Shown here in pieces: positions 10,704-20,465 of a DNA stretch of 56,498 bases. Position 1 is the first letter of the stretch. Every line of letters begins with the position of its first letter. The notes under the pieces are model-generated. The model was given only the letters and a program-made list of their open reading frames with translations, was not told the DNA's origin and did not search any database. The position numbers were made by a program, and so were the translations under genes. Source of the DNA: Roseovarius marisflavi (GTDB lineage: Bacteria; Pseudomonadota; Alphaproteobacteria; Rhodobacterales; Rhodobacteraceae); NCBI RefSeq assembly GCF_900142625.1, contig NZ_FRBN01000023.1, positions 1-56,498 of the forward strand, read 5' to 3'.

Positions 10704-13700
10704 ATGAACCAGGAACTCACAAACAACCCGTTCAACCCGGTGGCTCCCACCAAGGTGTTCGATGAAATCAAGGTCAGCCTTGCCAGCCCCGAACGTATTC
10801 TGAGCTGGTCTTATGGCGAGATCAAAAAGCCGGAAACCATCAACTATCGGACCTTCAAGCCCGAGCGTGATGGTCTGTTCTGTGCGCGTATCTTTGGCCC
10901 GATCAAGGATTACGAATGCCTTTGCGGCAAATACAAGCGGATGAAGTATCGTGGCGTTGTCTGCGAGAAATGCGGCGTTGAAGTCACCCTTCAAAAGGTC
11001 CGCCGCGAGCGTATGGGCCACATCGAGCTGGCCGCGCCCTGCGCCCACATCTGGTTTCTGAAGTCGCTGCCGTCGCGCATTGGTCTCATGCTGGACATGA
11101 CCCTGCGCGATCTGGAGCGTGTGCTTTATTTTGAAAACTATGTCGTCATCGAGCCCGGCCTGACCGACCTTACCTATGGTCAGATGCTGAGCGAAGAAGA
11201 GTTCATGGATGCTCAGGATGCCTATGGCATGGACGCCTTCACCGCCAATATCGGCGCCGAAGCGATCCGCGAAATGCTTCAGAACATCGACCTGGAGGCC
11301 GAGGCAGAGCGTCTGCGCGCCGATCTCAAAGAGGCCACTGGAGAACTCAAGCCGAAGAAGATCATCAAGCGTCTGAAAGTCGTCGAATCCTTCCTTGATT
11401 CCGGCAACCGCCCGGAATGGATGGTGATGACGGTCATTCCGGTCATCCCGCCAGAGCTGCGCCCGCTGGTGCCGCTGGATGGGGGCCGTTTTGCCACCTC
11501 TGACCTTAACGATCTCTATCGTCGCGTGATCAACCGGAACAACCGCCTCAAGCGTCTTATCGAGCTGCGTGCGCCCGATATCATCGTGCGCAACGAAAAG
11601 CGGATGCTGCAGGAATCGGTCGATGCGCTGTTTGACAACGGTCGTCGTGGCCGCGTCATTACAGGCGCCAACAAGCGCCCGCTGAAATCGCTGTCGGACA
11701 TGCTCAAGGGCAAACAGGGTCGTTTCCGCCAGAACCTTTTGGGCAAGCGCGTCGACTTTTCCGGTCGTTCGGTGATTGTGACCGGTCCCGAGCTCAAGCT
11801 GCATCAATGCGGTCTGCCGAAAAAGATGGCGCTCGAACTGTTCAAGCCGTTCATCTATTCGCGTCTTGAGGCCAAGGGCCTCAGCTCGACCGTGAAACAG
11901 GCCAAGAAGCTGGTGGAAAAGGAACGTCCCGAGGTTTGGGATATCCTTGATGAGGTGATCCGCGAGCATCCCGTGATGCTTAACCGGGCGCCGACCCTGC
12001 ACCGTCTTGGCATTCAGGCGTTCGAGCCGGTTCTGATCGAGGGCAAGGCCATTCAGCTTCACCCGCTGGTCTGTGCCGCTTTCAACGCCGACTTTGACGG
12101 TGACCAGATGGCCGTTCACGTGCCGCTTTCGCTTGAAGCCCAGCTTGAAGCGCGCGTGTTGATGATGTCGACCAACAACGTTCTGTCGCCCGCCAACGGC
12201 GCGCCGATCATCGTTCCCTCGCAGGACATGATCCTTGGCCTCTATTATGTCACGCTGATGCGCGAAGGCATGAAGGGCGAGGGCATGGTGTTTTCGTCGA
12301 TCGAAGAGGTTCAGCATGCGCTGGACTCGGGCGAGGTGCATCTGCACTCGCGCGTTACCGCACGGGTGCCGCAGATTGATGCCGAGGGCAACGAGGTGAT
12401 CATCCGCGTGGAAACCACTCCAGGCCGGGTACGTCTTGGGGCGCTTCTGCCGCAAAACGCCAAGGCGCCGTTCAGCCTTGTGAACCGTCTGCTGCGCAAG
12501 AAAGAAGTGCAGCAGGTCATCGACACCGTCTATCGCTATTGCGGTCAGAAAGAGAGCGTCATTTTCTGTGACCAGATCATGACACTCGGCTTCCGCGAGG
12601 CCTTCAAGGCCGGCATTTCTTTCGGCAAGGATGACATGGTGATCCCCGACACCAAATGGACCATCGTCGAGGAAACTCGCGGTCAGGTGAAAGGTTTCGA
12701 GCAGCAGTACATGGACGGTCTGATCACCCAGGGCGAAAAGTACAACAAGGTTGTCGATGCCTGGTCGAAGTGTAACGATCAGGTCACCGATGCGATGATG
12801 GGAACCATCTCGGCCGAGCGTAAAGACGAAAACGGTGCCGTGATGGAGCCGAACTCGGTCTATATGATGGCGCACTCCGGTGCGCGTGGCTCGGTCACCC
12901 AGATGAAACAGCTGGGCGGGATGCGCGGCCTGATGGCCAAGCCGAATGGCGACATCATCGAGACACCGATCATCTCGAACTTCAAGGAAGGTCTGACCGT
13001 TCTTGAATACTTCAACTCGACCCACGGCGCCCGTAAAGGTCTGTCTGATACGGCTCTGAAGACGGCCAACTCGGGTTACCTGACACGTCGTCTGGTGGAT
13101 GTCGCGCAAGACTGTATCGTGCGTCAGCATGATTGCGGAACCGAGCGTGCGGTGACGGTTGAAGCGGCTGTCAATGACGGTGAGATCGTGGCCTCGCTGG
13201 CCGAACGTGTTCTGGGCCGTGTCGTGGCCGAGGATGTCGTTGATCCGATCAGCGACGCGGTTCTGATCACCACCGGTCAGCTTATCGACGAACGTATGGC
13301 GGATTCGCTTGAAGAGGCTGCGGTGCAAACCGTGCGTCTGCGCTCGCCGCTGACCTGTGAGGCCGAGGATGGCGTATGCGCCATGTGCTATGGTCGTGAC
13401 CTTGCGCGCGGTACGATGGTCAACATCGGCGAGGCCGTGGGCATCATCGCGGCACAGTCGATCGGCGAGCCGGGCACACAGCTTACGATGCGGACCTTCC
13501 ACATCGGCGGCGTTGCCCAAGGTGGCCAGCAGTCGTTCCTTGAAGCCAGCCAAGAGGGCACGATCACCTATGATCAGCCGCAGACACTGGTCAATTCCAA
13601 CGGTGAAACCCTCGTCATGGGCCGGAACATGAAGTTGCGGATCATCGGCGACAAGGGCGTTGAACTTGCCAGCCACAAGGTCGGCTACGGCACGCGTCTG

Positions 13701-14951
13701 TTCGTTGAAGAGGGCGGCAAGGTTGTGCGCGGTCAGAAACTGTTCGAATGGGATCCCTATACCCTGCCGATCCTGGCCGAGAAATCCGGTACGGCGAAAT
13801 TTGTCGACCTCGTCAGCGGCGTTGCCGTGCGTGACGTGACCGATGATGCCACCGGCATGACCCAGAAGATCGTGACCGACTGGCGCGCGGCGCCCAAGGG
13901 CAACGAGCTTAAGCCCGAGGTGTTCATCGTGGGCGCCGATGGCGAGCCGATGCGCAACGATGCGGGCAACCCGGTGACCTATCCGATGTCGGTCGATGCC
14001 ATTCTCGCGGTTGAAGAAGGCCAGGAGGTGCATGCCGGTGACGTGATCGCGCGGATTCCGCGCGAAGGTGGCAAGACCAAGGACATTACCGGCGGTCTGC
14101 CGCGTGTGGCCGAACTTTTTGAGGCACGTCGCCCCAAGGATCACGCCATCATCGCGGAAATCGACGGCTATGTTCGCTATGGTCGCGACTACAAGAACAA
14201 GCGTCGCATCACCATCGAGCCGGCCGACGATACCCTGGAGCCCGTTGAATACATGGTGCCCAAGGGCAAGCACATTCCGGTTCAGGAAGGTGATTTTGTC
14301 CAGAAGGGTGATTACATCATGGACGGCAACCCCGCGCCGCATGACATCCTCGGGATCATGGGTGTCGAGGCGCTGGCGAACTACATGATCGACGAGGTGC
14401 AAGAGGTCTATCGTCTGCAAGGCGTGAAGATCAACGACAAACACATCGAAGTGATCGTGCGCCAGATGTTGCAGAAATGGGAAATCCAGGACAGCGGCGA
14501 TACCACGCTTCTGAAGGGCGAGCATGTCGACAAGGCCGAGTTTGACGAAGCCAACGACAAGGCGATCTCGAAGGGCGGACGTCCGGCACAGGGCGAGCCG
14601 ATCCTTCTCGGGATCACCAAGGCCAGCCTGCAAACCCGCAGCTTTATCTCGGCGGCGTCGTTCCAGGAAACCACCCGCGTGCTGACCGAGGCATCGGTTC
14701 AGGGCAAGCGCGACAAGCTGGTCGGTCTCAAGGAGAACGTTATCGTGGGTCGCCTTATCCCGGCGGGCACCGGTGGCGCCACCCAGGAGATGCGTCGCAT
14801 CGCAACCGCGCGTGACAGCGTCGTGATCGAGGCCCGTCAGGAAGAAGCCGCCGCTGCGGCCGCTCTTGCCGCGCCTGTGGTGGAAGATGATGTTGTTGGC
14901 GGTGACGAGTTCGACAATCTGGTGGACACACCGGAGAGCCGCGACGAATAA
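10704..14951 (+). CDS. rpoC: DNA-directed RNA polymerase subunit beta'
   Basis: 1415 residues from ATG 10704 ([20 protein letters not shown]) after AAGGA; the 14 codons of open frame upstream lie in the hairpin region. The N-terminal zinc-binding cysteines ([19 protein letters not shown], about 72-90), the catalytic [15 protein letters not shown] (about 459-474) that binds the active-site Mg ions, and the second zinc site ([18 protein letters not shown], about 884) are all intact. The acidic tail ends [11 protein letters not shown]. It closes the rpl-rpo transcription unit. Confidence 0.98.
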   Translation: MNQELTNNPFNPVAPTKVFDEIKVSLASPERILSWSYGEIKKPETINYRTFKPERDGLFCARIFGPIKDYECLCGKYKRMKYRGVVCEKCGVEVTLQKVRRERMGHIELAAPCAHIWFLKSLPSRIGLMLDMTLRDLERVLYFENYVVIEPGLTDLTYGQMLSEEEFMDAQDAYGMDAFTANIGAEAIREMLQNIDLEAEAERLRADLKEATGELKPKKIIKRLKVVESFLDSGNRPEWMVMTVIPVIPPELRPLVPLDGGRFATSDLNDLYRRVINRNNRLKRLIELRAPDIIVRNEKRMLQESVDALFDNGRRGRVITGANKRPLKSLSDMLKGKQGRFRQNLLGKRVDFSGRSVIVTGPELKLHQCGLPKKMALELFKPFIYSRLEAKGLSSTVKQAKKLVEKERPEVWDILDEVIREHPVMLNRAPTLHRLGIQAFEPVLIEGKAIQLHPLVCAAFNADFDGDQMAVHVPLSLEAQLEARVLMMSTNNVLSPANGAPIIVPSQDMILGLYYVTLMREGMKGEGMVFSSIEEVQHALDSGEVHLHSRVTARVPQIDAEGNEVIIRVETTPGRVRLGALLPQNAKAPFSLVNRLLRKKEVQQVIDTVYRYCGQKESVIFCDQIMTLGFREAFKAGISFGKDDMVIPDTKWTIVEETRGQVKGFEQQYMDGLITQGEKYNKVVDAWSKCNDQVTDAMMGTISAERKDENGAVMEPNSVYMMAHSGARGSVTQMKQLGGMRGLMAKPNGDIIETPIISNFKEGLTVLEYFNSTHGARKGLSDTALKTANSGYLTRRLVDVAQDCIVRQHDCGTERAVTVEAAVNDGEIVASLAERVLGRVVAEDVVDPISDAVLITTGQLIDERMADSLEEAAVQTVRLRSPLTCEAEDGVCAMCYGRDLARGTMVNIGEAVGIIAAQSIGEPGTQLTMRTFHIGGVAQGGQQSFLEASQEGTITYDQPQTLVNSNGETLVMGRNMKLRIIGDKGVELASHKVGYGTRLFVEEGGKVVRGQKLFEWDPYTLPILAEKSGTAKFVDLVSGVAVRDVTDDATGMTQKIVTDWRAAPKGNELKPEVFIVGADGEPMRNDAGNPVTYPMSVDAILAVEEGQEVHAGDVIARIPREGGKTKDITGGLPRVAELFEARRPKDHAIIAEIDGYVRYGRDYKNKRRITIEPADDTLEPVEYMVPKGKHIPVQEGDFVQKGDYIMDGNPAPHDILGIMGVEALANYMIDEVQEVYRLQGVKINDKHIEVIVRQMLQKWEIQDSGDTTLLKGEHVDKAEFDEANDKAISKGGRPAQGEPILLGITKASLQTRSFISAASFQETTRVLTEASVQGKRDKLVGLKENVIVGRLIPAGTGGATQEMRRIATARDSVVIEARQEEAAAAAALAAPVVEDDVVGGDEFDNLVDTPESRDE

Positions 14952-14975
14952 GACCAACGGTCTGAGTAGAAAAGA

Positions 14976-15006
14976 GGGCCCTGCCAAGTGATGGCGGGGC
15001 CTTTTT
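14976..15006 (+). terminator. intrinsic terminator of the rpoBC unit
   Basis: GGCCCTGCCA (14977-14986) / TGGCGGGGCC (14992-15001), 10 bp with one wobble pair and loop AGTGA, followed by five T residues. Confidence 0.9.
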
Positions 15007-15101
15007 CATTTTGCTGGCCTGGCGATATCCGATTGCGCTAACCTATTGATTTCGCCTGTCCGCAGGCTGCAAAATCGGTCTCTGCTTTTGCACGACACGC
15101 T

Positions 15102-15782
15102 CTAACCTTGGGCAAACTCCGCGATGGCTGCGCAGAGGCAATCAAGGCTGTCGGTCCAGGGGGTATCGGCAGGCAGGGCATCGGTCATCAGCGAAAGCTC
15201 GGTGCAGGCGACCAGAAGGTGATCGGCGCCCTCAGCTATGAGCAGTTGTGCCTGATTGTGCAGGCGCGGGCCAAGAGAGGTGGCGGTTTCGCCCGCCTTG
15301 ACGGCGCGGATGATGGCGAGCAGCTCGCTGTCGTCGGGCAGGGTGACCGGCGTCAGCCCATGGGCGGCAAAGGGCGCATCGAACACGTGCGCGAGCCGGG
15401 TGGCGGGCGAGGCCAGCATGCCGATGCGTTTGCCGCCCTTGGTGGCAAGCGCCGCCGCCGTCAGATCAAGCATGTTGAGGAAGGGCAACGGCGTGGCCGC
15501 CACCACGGCGGGGGCATAGTGATGCGCGGTGTTGCAGGGCATCGCCAGAGCCGCGGCACCTGCGTTTTGCAGATCGCGCGCCATTTGCGCCAGGACCGGG
15601 CCGGGATCGGCGCCGGTGCCGTTGATGATCGCGGCGATCCGGCTTGGGACCTGAGGATTTTGATGCACGATCAGCGGCAGGTGATCCGCGTCGTCGCGTG
15701 CGGGCACGGCGGCCAGCAGTTTCTGCATCAGAAGGATCGTTGCCTCGGGGCCCATGCCGCCAAGAATGCCCACGGTTTTCAT
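15102..15782 (-). CDS. aspartate/glutamate racemase family protein
   Basis: 226 residues from ATG 15782 (MKTVGILGGMGPEATILL); six codons of open frame upstream are unlikely. The two catalytic-type cysteines occur in the expected contexts, AMPCNTAHHY and VACTELSL, so a two-base racemase mechanism without PLP is plausible. The family interconverts amino acid enantiomers such as D/L-Asp or D/L-Glu; substrate cannot be told from sequence. Convergent with rpoC, downstream of the HisD-like gene on the same strand. Confidence 0.85.
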   Translation of the reverse strand: MKTVGILGGMGPEATILLMQKLLAAVPARDDADHLPLIVHQNPQVPSRIAAIINGTGADPGPVLAQMARDLQNAGAAALAMPCNTAHHYAPAVVAATPLPFLNMLDLTAAALATKGGKRIGMLASPATRLAHVFDAPFAAHGLTPVTLPDDSELLAIIRAVKAGETATSLGPRLHNQAQLLIAEGADHLLVACTELSLMTDALPADTPWTDSLDCLCAAIAEFAQG

Positions 15783-15839
15783 GTCTGTCGTCCTGTGCAA
15801 TGCCGCCGGTCCTGTCCTGCCTGATCCGGGATCAGCTGT

Positions 15840-17144
15840 CTAGCCGGCCGATGGTATGGCCTGCGCTTCGGGCGTGGCCTGCGCCAGCCTAATATCGGCG
15901 GTGCGGGCGTGCCCCTCCATCCGTTCGGCGCGGCTCAGGCTGGCGGTGACGCGGGCCAGATCGGGCAGGGCGCGGTCGTCTACCTCTTGCCAGGTGACGG
16001 TCTTGAGGAACTTGTGCACCGAAAGCCCCCCGGTATAGCGCGCCGCCCCCGAGGTCGGCAGAACGTGGTTCGGCCCTGCCGCCTTGTCGCCAAAGGCCAC
16101 GGTGGTCTTTTCGCCGAGAAACAGCGAGCCATAGGCGCGCAGCCGGGTGCGCCACCAGTCAAGATCGCGGGCCTGCACATGCAGGTGTTCGGGGGCCTTT
16201 TGGTCCGCAAAACCCGCCATATCCTCGGGGGTGTCGCAAAGCACGACCTCGCCAAGATCGGCCCAGGCGGTGGCGGCGGCAGAGCGGTTCGGCTCTGGCA
16301 GATCGGTGATCAGCGCCGGGATACGGTCGAGAACGGCCTCTGCGAGGGCAGGGTCCGTGGTTGCCAGCCAGACCGGAGAATTGGCGCCATGTTCGGCCTG
16401 TCCGACAAGATCGGCGGCGACGGTTTCGGCATCGGCGGTGTCATCGGCGAGGATCAGGCTATCGGTCGGGCCTGCGAACATGTCGATGCCGATGGGGCCA
16501 AACAGCTGGCGCTTGGCCTCGGCGACATAGGCATTGCCGGGCCCAACCAGAATATCGGCGGGCGGTGCGCCAAACAGGCCAAAGGCGAGGGCGGCAATCC
16601 CCTGCACCCCGCCGATGGTCAGAATGCGCGTGGCCCCGGCCAGATCCATCGCATAAAGCATCGCATCGGGGATGCCCGCGCCCGCGCAGGGCGGCGAGCA
16701 GGCGGTGATATCGGCCACGCCTGCGACCCGCGCGGTGGCGATGCTCATCAGGGCGCTGGCGATATGGCTATAGCGCCCGCCGGGCACGTAACAGCCCGCC
16801 GCGCCAAGCGGGATCTGGCGCTGACCGGCGATGAGGCCCGGGCGCACCTCGATCTGCATGTCCTGTGCGGTGGCGCGCTGTGCCTCGGCAAAGCGCGAGA
16901 TGTTGTCATGCGCCCAGTCGATATCGTCCTTGAGGGCCTGTGGCACCCGCGCGGTTGCGGCGGCGATCTGACTGCGGGTCACGGTGATCTCGCCCTGCCA
17001 GCCATCAAGGCTGCGGGCGTATTCAAGCGCAACCTGCGCCCCGCCTTTGCGCAATCGCGCCAGCATCACCTGAACGGTATCGGCCACATCTGCGGCGGTT
17101 TGAGGCGGCTGGCCTGGGGCGGTTTTCAGATAGGTCATGGGCAT
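15840..17144 (-). CDS. HisD-family dehydrogenase, sulfopropanediol dehydrogenase (HpsN)-like
   Basis: 434 residues from ATG 17144, which follows AAGGAG at 8 bases; the 28 upstream in-frame codons are rejected. The histidinol dehydrogenase fold is clear (GCYVPGGRYSHIASA, GPTDSLILADDTAD, QAEHGANSPVW, APEHLHV, NHVLPTSGAARYTGGLSVHK). The last segment reads GGLSVHKF, where biosynthetic HisD usually has SGLSVxDF, and the gene is not in a his cluster. Both points favour the HpsN-type branch, which oxidises (R)-sulfopropanediol to sulfolactate in marine bacteria. No other sulfonate gene is nearby, so the substrate remains inferred. Confidence 0.8.
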   Translation of the reverse strand: MPMTYLKTAPGQPPQTAADVADTVQVMLARLRKGGAQVALEYARSLDGWQGEITVTRSQIAAATARVPQALKDDIDWAHDNISRFAEAQRATAQDMQIEVRPGLIAGQRQIPLGAAGCYVPGGRYSHIASALMSIATARVAGVADITACSPPCAGAGIPDAMLYAMDLAGATRILTIGGVQGIAALAFGLFGAPPADILVGPGNAYVAEAKRQLFGPIGIDMFAGPTDSLILADDTADAETVAADLVGQAEHGANSPVWLATTDPALAEAVLDRIPALITDLPEPNRSAAATAWADLGEVVLCDTPEDMAGFADQKAPEHLHVQARDLDWWRTRLRAYGSLFLGEKTTVAFGDKAAGPNHVLPTSGAARYTGGLSVHKFLKTVTWQEVDDRALPDLARVTASLSRAERMEGHARTADIRLAQATPEAQAIPSAG

Positions 17145-17267
17145 GAGGCGATCTCCTTGCCTCATGAATGACGCGGCGCGGGGGCATCGGGCAAGCAGAT
17201 TGGCGCGGGCAGCACCGGGTTTTTTCATGGGCTGAAAGCGGCTTTCGGAAATCCCGAAGGCGGGCCT

Positions 17268-17705
17268 CTAAAGGGTTGCGCAGAGGCCGTGCGCCGCCTG
17301 TTCGATCAAGTCAAGCGTGCCGTCGAAATCGCGGGTGTAGTAAGGGTCGGGCACTTGATCGATGCCCTCACCGGGCGCGTAATCGGTGAACAGGCGCACA
17401 GGCGTGGCATTGCCCTTTGGGCGCAGCGCCTCGATGTCGCGCAGGTTCTGGGCATCCATCGCGATGATCAGATCAAAGCGGGTGAAATCATCGGCGCGAA
17501 ACTGGCGCGCGCGCAGATCAGAAAGGTCAATTCCGCGTGCCTGCGCCGCCTTCTGCATGGCGCCATAGGGCGGCTCGCCCACATGCCAGCCGCCGGTGCC
17601 GGCGCTGTCGGTGTGCACATTTGGGGCAAGCGCGCGAAACACGCCCTCGGCGGCGGGCGACCGGCAAATATTGCCAAGGCAGACAAAGAGGATTGCACTG
17701 GTCAT
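17268..17705 (-). CDS. low molecular weight protein-tyrosine-phosphatase
   Basis: 145 residues from ATG 17705. The P-loop VCLGNICRSP (Cys9 nucleophile, Arg15) at the N-terminus and the general-acid segment QVPDPYY are intact, so it should be an active cytoplasmic phosphatase. The open frame continues 55 codons upstream into the divergent sirtuin gene and is not used. It shares a 52-bp divergent promoter space with the sirtuin gene. Confidence 0.92.
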   Translation of the reverse strand: MTSAILFVCLGNICRSPAAEGVFRALAPNVHTDSAGTGGWHVGEPPYGAMQKAAQARGIDLSDLRARQFRADDFTRFDLIIAMDAQNLRDIEALRPKGNATPVRLFTDYAPGEGIDQVPDPYYTRDFDGTLDLIEQAAHGLCATL

Positions 17706-17757
17706 CGCGGGCCCTTTCCGGCAGGTTGCACCGCGCAGGATAGGCAAGAGGGACGCA

Positions 17758-18450
17758 ATGGAAAAGATCGTCATTCTGACAGGCGCCGGAATTTCGGCGG
17801 AAAGCGGTATCTCGACCTTTCGCGACGAGGGCGGGCTTTGGGCGCAGCACGCGATCGAGGATGTGGCCACGCCCGAGGCCTTTGAACGCGATCCCGACCT
17901 TGTGCTCCGGTTCTACAATGCGCGCCGCGCGCAGGCGGCTGAGGTGGCGCCAAATGCGGCGCATGTCGCATTGGCCCGCCTGCAAGAGCAGTATAGCGGC
18001 GAGGTGGTGCTTGTGACCCAGAATGTCGATGCCCTGCACGAGGCGGCGGGCAGCCGCGCGGTGATGCATATGCATGGGGCGCTTGCCGGGGCGCTGTGCG
18101 CGCGTTGCGAGTCGCGTTGGCCTGCGCCAATGGTGATGGCGACGCATGATGCCTGCCCGGTCTGTGGCGCAGAGGCCACGCGCCCCGATATCGTCTGGTT
18201 TGGCGAGATGCCCTATGGGATGGAAGAAATCTGGACCCATCTGGAAGAGGCGGATGTGTTTGCCGCGATTGGCACTTCGGGCAACGTCTATCCGGCGGCG
18301 GCCTTTGCCCAGCATGCAGAGCGGGCAGGGGCGCAGACCATCGAGCTTAACCTTGAAGCATCGCAGAACACCCGCGATTTTGCCGAGACGTGGTTGGGCC
18401 GCGCCTCGGTCATTGTGCCGGAGTGGGTTGACGCGGTGCTTGGCGGTTAG
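17758..18450 (+). CDS. cobB: NAD-dependent protein deacylase (sirtuin)
   Basis: 230 residues from ATG 17758 (MEKIVILTGAGISAESGIST) preceded by AGAGGGACGCA; 54 upstream in-frame codons overlap the phosphatase on the other strand and are not used. Key motifs: NAD pocket GAGISAESGISTFR, TQNVDALHE, catalytic His in MHMHG, a four-cysteine zinc site (CARC and CPVC), RPDIVWFGEMP. The family removes acetyl, and often succinyl, groups from lysine using NAD. This cobB is unrelated to the cobalamin genes further right. Confidence 0.93.
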   Translation: MEKIVILTGAGISAESGISTFRDEGGLWAQHAIEDVATPEAFERDPDLVLRFYNARRAQAAEVAPNAAHVALARLQEQYSGEVVLVTQNVDALHEAAGSRAVMHMHGALAGALCARCESRWPAPMVMATHDACPVCGAEATRPDIVWFGEMPYGMEEIWTHLEEADVFAAIGTSGNVYPAAAFAQHAERAGAQTIELNLEASQNTRDFAETWLGRASVIVPEWVDAVLGG

Positions 18451-18468
18451 GCCCGCACCGCGCGCGGC

Positions 18469-18948
18469 CTAGTTGCCGGAGCCGTGCATTTTGCCGTGGC
18501 CCTCTTTGGGCTTGCGGGTCGGGTCGACGGGCACATCAAGGGTGATCTCGCCGGATTTTTCAAAGACCAGCGTCAGCGGCACCGTATCGCCCATCTCAAA
18601 GCCTTTATCGAGGCCCATGAACATCACGTGGTTGCCGCCGCGTTGCAGGACAAGCGTTTCACCGGCGGGCACGACAAAGCCCTCTTCGACGTGGGTCATT
18701 TTCATCACGCCCTCGGCGTTCTGGATATGGGTGTGAAGCTGAACCAGCTTGCCCATCGGCGAGCGTGCCTCGATCAGGCGGTCATCGGCATCGCCGGTGT
18801 TGTTGATCAGCATGAAGGCCGCGCCGGTCTTGGCCATCGGGCTTGCGCTGCGGGCATAGGCATCCATGACGTCGATATCCTGGGCAAGGGCCGGAAGGCC
18901 AAGGGCGGTGACGGCAAGTGCCGCAAGCAGGGTGGATTTGAGGGACAT
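18469..18948 (-). CDS. periplasmic copper chaperone PCu(A)C
   Basis: 159 residues with a signal peptide (about 1-22, cleavage after LPALA). The PCu(A)C copper site is present: His in VQLHTHIQN, Met in GVMKMTHVEEG, and HVMFM in GGNHVMFMGL, matching the family pattern H-x-M spaced through two strands. The C-terminus adds a His/Lys/Met-rich tail (KPKEGHGKMHGSGN). Such proteins deliver Cu(I) to the Cu-A site of cytochrome c oxidase. It is the downstream partner of a DUF2946-like gene 47 bases away. Confidence 0.92.
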   Translation of the reverse strand: MSLKSTLLAALAVTALGLPALAQDIDVMDAYARSASPMAKTGAAFMLINNTGDADDRLIEARSPMGKLVQLHTHIQNAEGVMKMTHVEEGFVVPAGETLVLQRGGNHVMFMGLDKGFEMGDTVPLTLVFEKSGEITLDVPVDPTRKPKEGHGKMHGSGN

Positions 18949-18995
18949 TGCGCCTCTCCTTTTGTGGGTTGGATTCAGGTTGGAAATGGGATCGC

Positions 18996-19346
18996 TCAGG
19001 CGCGGGTCGGCGGCGCGCGCGCCTTAAAGGCCGAACGCGCGGCGACCACGATTTCCAGCGTGGGTTCAAAAGGATCAAGCGCCGTGGCGGTTGCCGTTTG
19101 CGGGGCGTCGGGAGGGATTGTCGCGACGGCGTCAAACAGGCCAAGCGCGCAATCAGGGCAGATATGCACCGCACCGGTCGGCGTGCCCTCGGAGTCGACC
19201 AGAACCGTCACCGGCCCGGTACCGGTACAGAGCACCATCGTGCCCGCAGGGGCCGGTGTGCCACGCGCCACCGCCATCGTCTGGCTGGTCAGGGCCAGCA
19301 GCGCGCAAAGGCAGAGGGCCAATATGGGGCGAAGCGATGTCATCAT
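18996..19346 (-). CDS. DUF2946-like exported protein, partner of the copper chaperone
   Basis: 116 residues with an N-terminal hydrophobic signal segment (LRPILALCLCALLALTSQ). The mature part has a short conserved-looking core with VLCTGTGPVTVLVDSEG and a Cys pair in ICPDCALGL, as in DUF2946 proteins, which often sit beside copper-handling genes. The start is ATG 19346 or the adjacent ATG 19343; no strong ribosome site is visible. A role in periplasmic copper delivery is inferred from context and the CxxC only. Confidence 0.7.
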   Translation of the reverse strand: MMTSLRPILALCLCALLALTSQTMAVARGTPAPAGTMVLCTGTGPVTVLVDSEGTPTGAVHICPDCALGLFDAVATIPPDAPQTATATALDPFEPTLEIVVAARSAFKARAPPTRA

Positions 19347-19391
19347 GCCGTGATATAGGGGATGCTAGGGGACAAGGCCAAGCGACAAAAG

Positions 19392-19426
19392 GAAACAGCC
19401 CCGCCGCATAGGGGCAGGGCTGTTTC
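19392..19426 (-). terminator. terminator of rpmB
   Basis: GAAACAGCCC (19392-19401) / GGGCTGTTTC (19417-19426), a perfect 10-bp outer stem with further internal pairing. On the minus strand it is followed by CTTTTG. On the plus strand the flank is AAAATTTT, so it may also stop read-through from the left. Confidence 0.75.
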
Positions 19427-19452
19427 AAAATTTTCAGTCAAAGCGCCTTGGC

Positions 19453-19746
19453 TCAAGCGGCTGCGGCGGCCTTTGCTTTGGCGATCTCTTTCTTGACCTT
19501 CAGCGCAGAGGTCGACAGCTCGTCGTCCTTGGCCTTGGCAAGAAAGGCGTCAAGCCCGCCCCGGTGATCGACACTGCGCAGGGCCGCAGCTGTGATCCGG
19601 AGCTTGATGCCACGGTCCAGAGCTTCGGACTGCAGGGTCACATCATTCAAGTTCGGCAGAAACCGACGACGTGTTTTGTTGTTTGCATGGCTGTTGTTAT
19701 TGCCAGACATGGGGCCTATTCCGGTCAGTTCGCAGCGGCGCGACAT
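19453..19746 (-). CDS. rpmB: 50S ribosomal protein L28
   Basis: 97 residues beginning [20 protein letters not shown], with the family core [16 protein letters not shown] and [17 protein letters not shown]. The alphaproteobacterial form has the extra C-terminal Lys/Ala-rich tail seen here ([15 protein letters not shown]). Basic rRNA-binding protein of the large subunit. Monocistronic: its own terminator follows and 246 bases of non-coding DNA lie upstream. Confidence 0.97.
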   Translation of the reverse strand: MSRRCELTGIGPMSGNNNSHANNKTRRRFLPNLNDVTLQSEALDRGIKLRITAAALRSVDHRGGLDAFLAKAKDDELSTSALKVKKEIAKAKAAAAA

Positions 19747-19992
19747 GGGTTCATCCTCGTCTTGGGTCCAGGGCGCGTCGTGGCCCTTCTACAATATACT
19801 AGGGCACCGCCAACGGCAGCGCCCGAATTCCGTTTGGGGTCTTTAGGCCCAAAGCAGAGGGGCGTCAAGGGATTCGACGCGTAAATTGGTCGGGCCTTTG
19901 CACCGATTTCACCCTAGGGGCGCGGGCAGGGCGACGTTGCAGCCGCCGGATATAACGCTAACATGCAAAGATACCATCGAGGAGACCCGATC

Positions 19993-20394
19993 ATGGATAT
20001 TTTCACTAGCGACAAACCCAGCCGTCTGGCCTCGTCCGACTGGTTTACCGGGCGGGTCTGGCAGGACGCCGTAATCGAGGCACCCGAACCCGCAAGGGTG
20101 CGCGCCCTGCGCGTCACCTTCGAGCCGGGGGCGCGCACCGCCTGGCACACGCATCCGCTGGGTCAAACGCTTCATGTGCTGTCGGGGGTCGGGCTTGTCG
20201 GGCTGCGCGGGGCCGCGCCACGGGTGATCCGCGCCGGGGATACGGTCTGGATCCCGCCCGGCGAAGAGCATTGGCATGGCGCCACGGCCGACACCATGAT
20301 GTGCCATCTGGCGATTCAGGAATCGCTTGATGGTTCGGTGGCCGAGTGGCTTGAGCACGTCAGCGACAAGGATTTCGCGCGCGCCCCCGACTAG
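19993..20394 (+). CDS. cupin domain protein
   Basis: 133 residues from ATG 19993 (MDIFTSDKPSRLASSDWFTG) after GAGGAGA. A single small-barrel cupin with metal-ligand candidates in RTAWHTHPLGQTLHV and a second motif EHWHGA; central G-rich strand IRAGDTVWIPPGEEHWHG. This layout is common in (R)-mandelonitrile lyase-like and carboxymuconolactone-associated cupins, but no reaction can be assigned. The gene is followed by a repeat-like palindrome and a convergent glutathione reductase gene. Confidence 0.85.
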   Translation: MDIFTSDKPSRLASSDWFTGRVWQDAVIEAPEPARVRALRVTFEPGARTAWHTHPLGQTLHVLSGVGLVGLRGAAPRVIRAGDTVWIPPGEEHWHGATADTMMCHLAIQESLDGSVAEWLEHVSDKDFARAPD

Positions 20395-20410
20395 CGTGCC
20401 GCATGGTCGA

Positions 20411-20448
20411 GAAGCTCAAAACCGGGTCCCACTTTTGAGCAACATGCT
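20411..20448 (+). repeat. palindromic intergenic element between cupin and yqjG genes
   Basis: GCTCAAAA (20414-20421) / TTTTGAGC (20433-20440) with loop CCGGGTCCCAC. The core ACCGGGTCCCACTTTTG and the trailing ACATGCT resemble a short palindromic repeat that I recall as abundant in alphaproteobacterial genomes. Only one copy is seen in this window. In the convergent gap it could also act as a terminator. Confidence 0.5.
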
Positions 20449-20465
20449 ATGGGGGCCGCGCAGCG

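Noticed and set aside
10677..14987. 1436-codon open frame antisense to rpoC
   Set aside because: It lies exactly opposite rpoC, whose protein is unmistakable. The frame is open only because GC-rich codon choice avoids the codons that would read as stops on the other strand.
15909..17171. 420-codon frame antisense to the HisD-like gene
   Set aside because: Gly/Arg/His-rich composition and complete overlap with a clear dehydrogenase.
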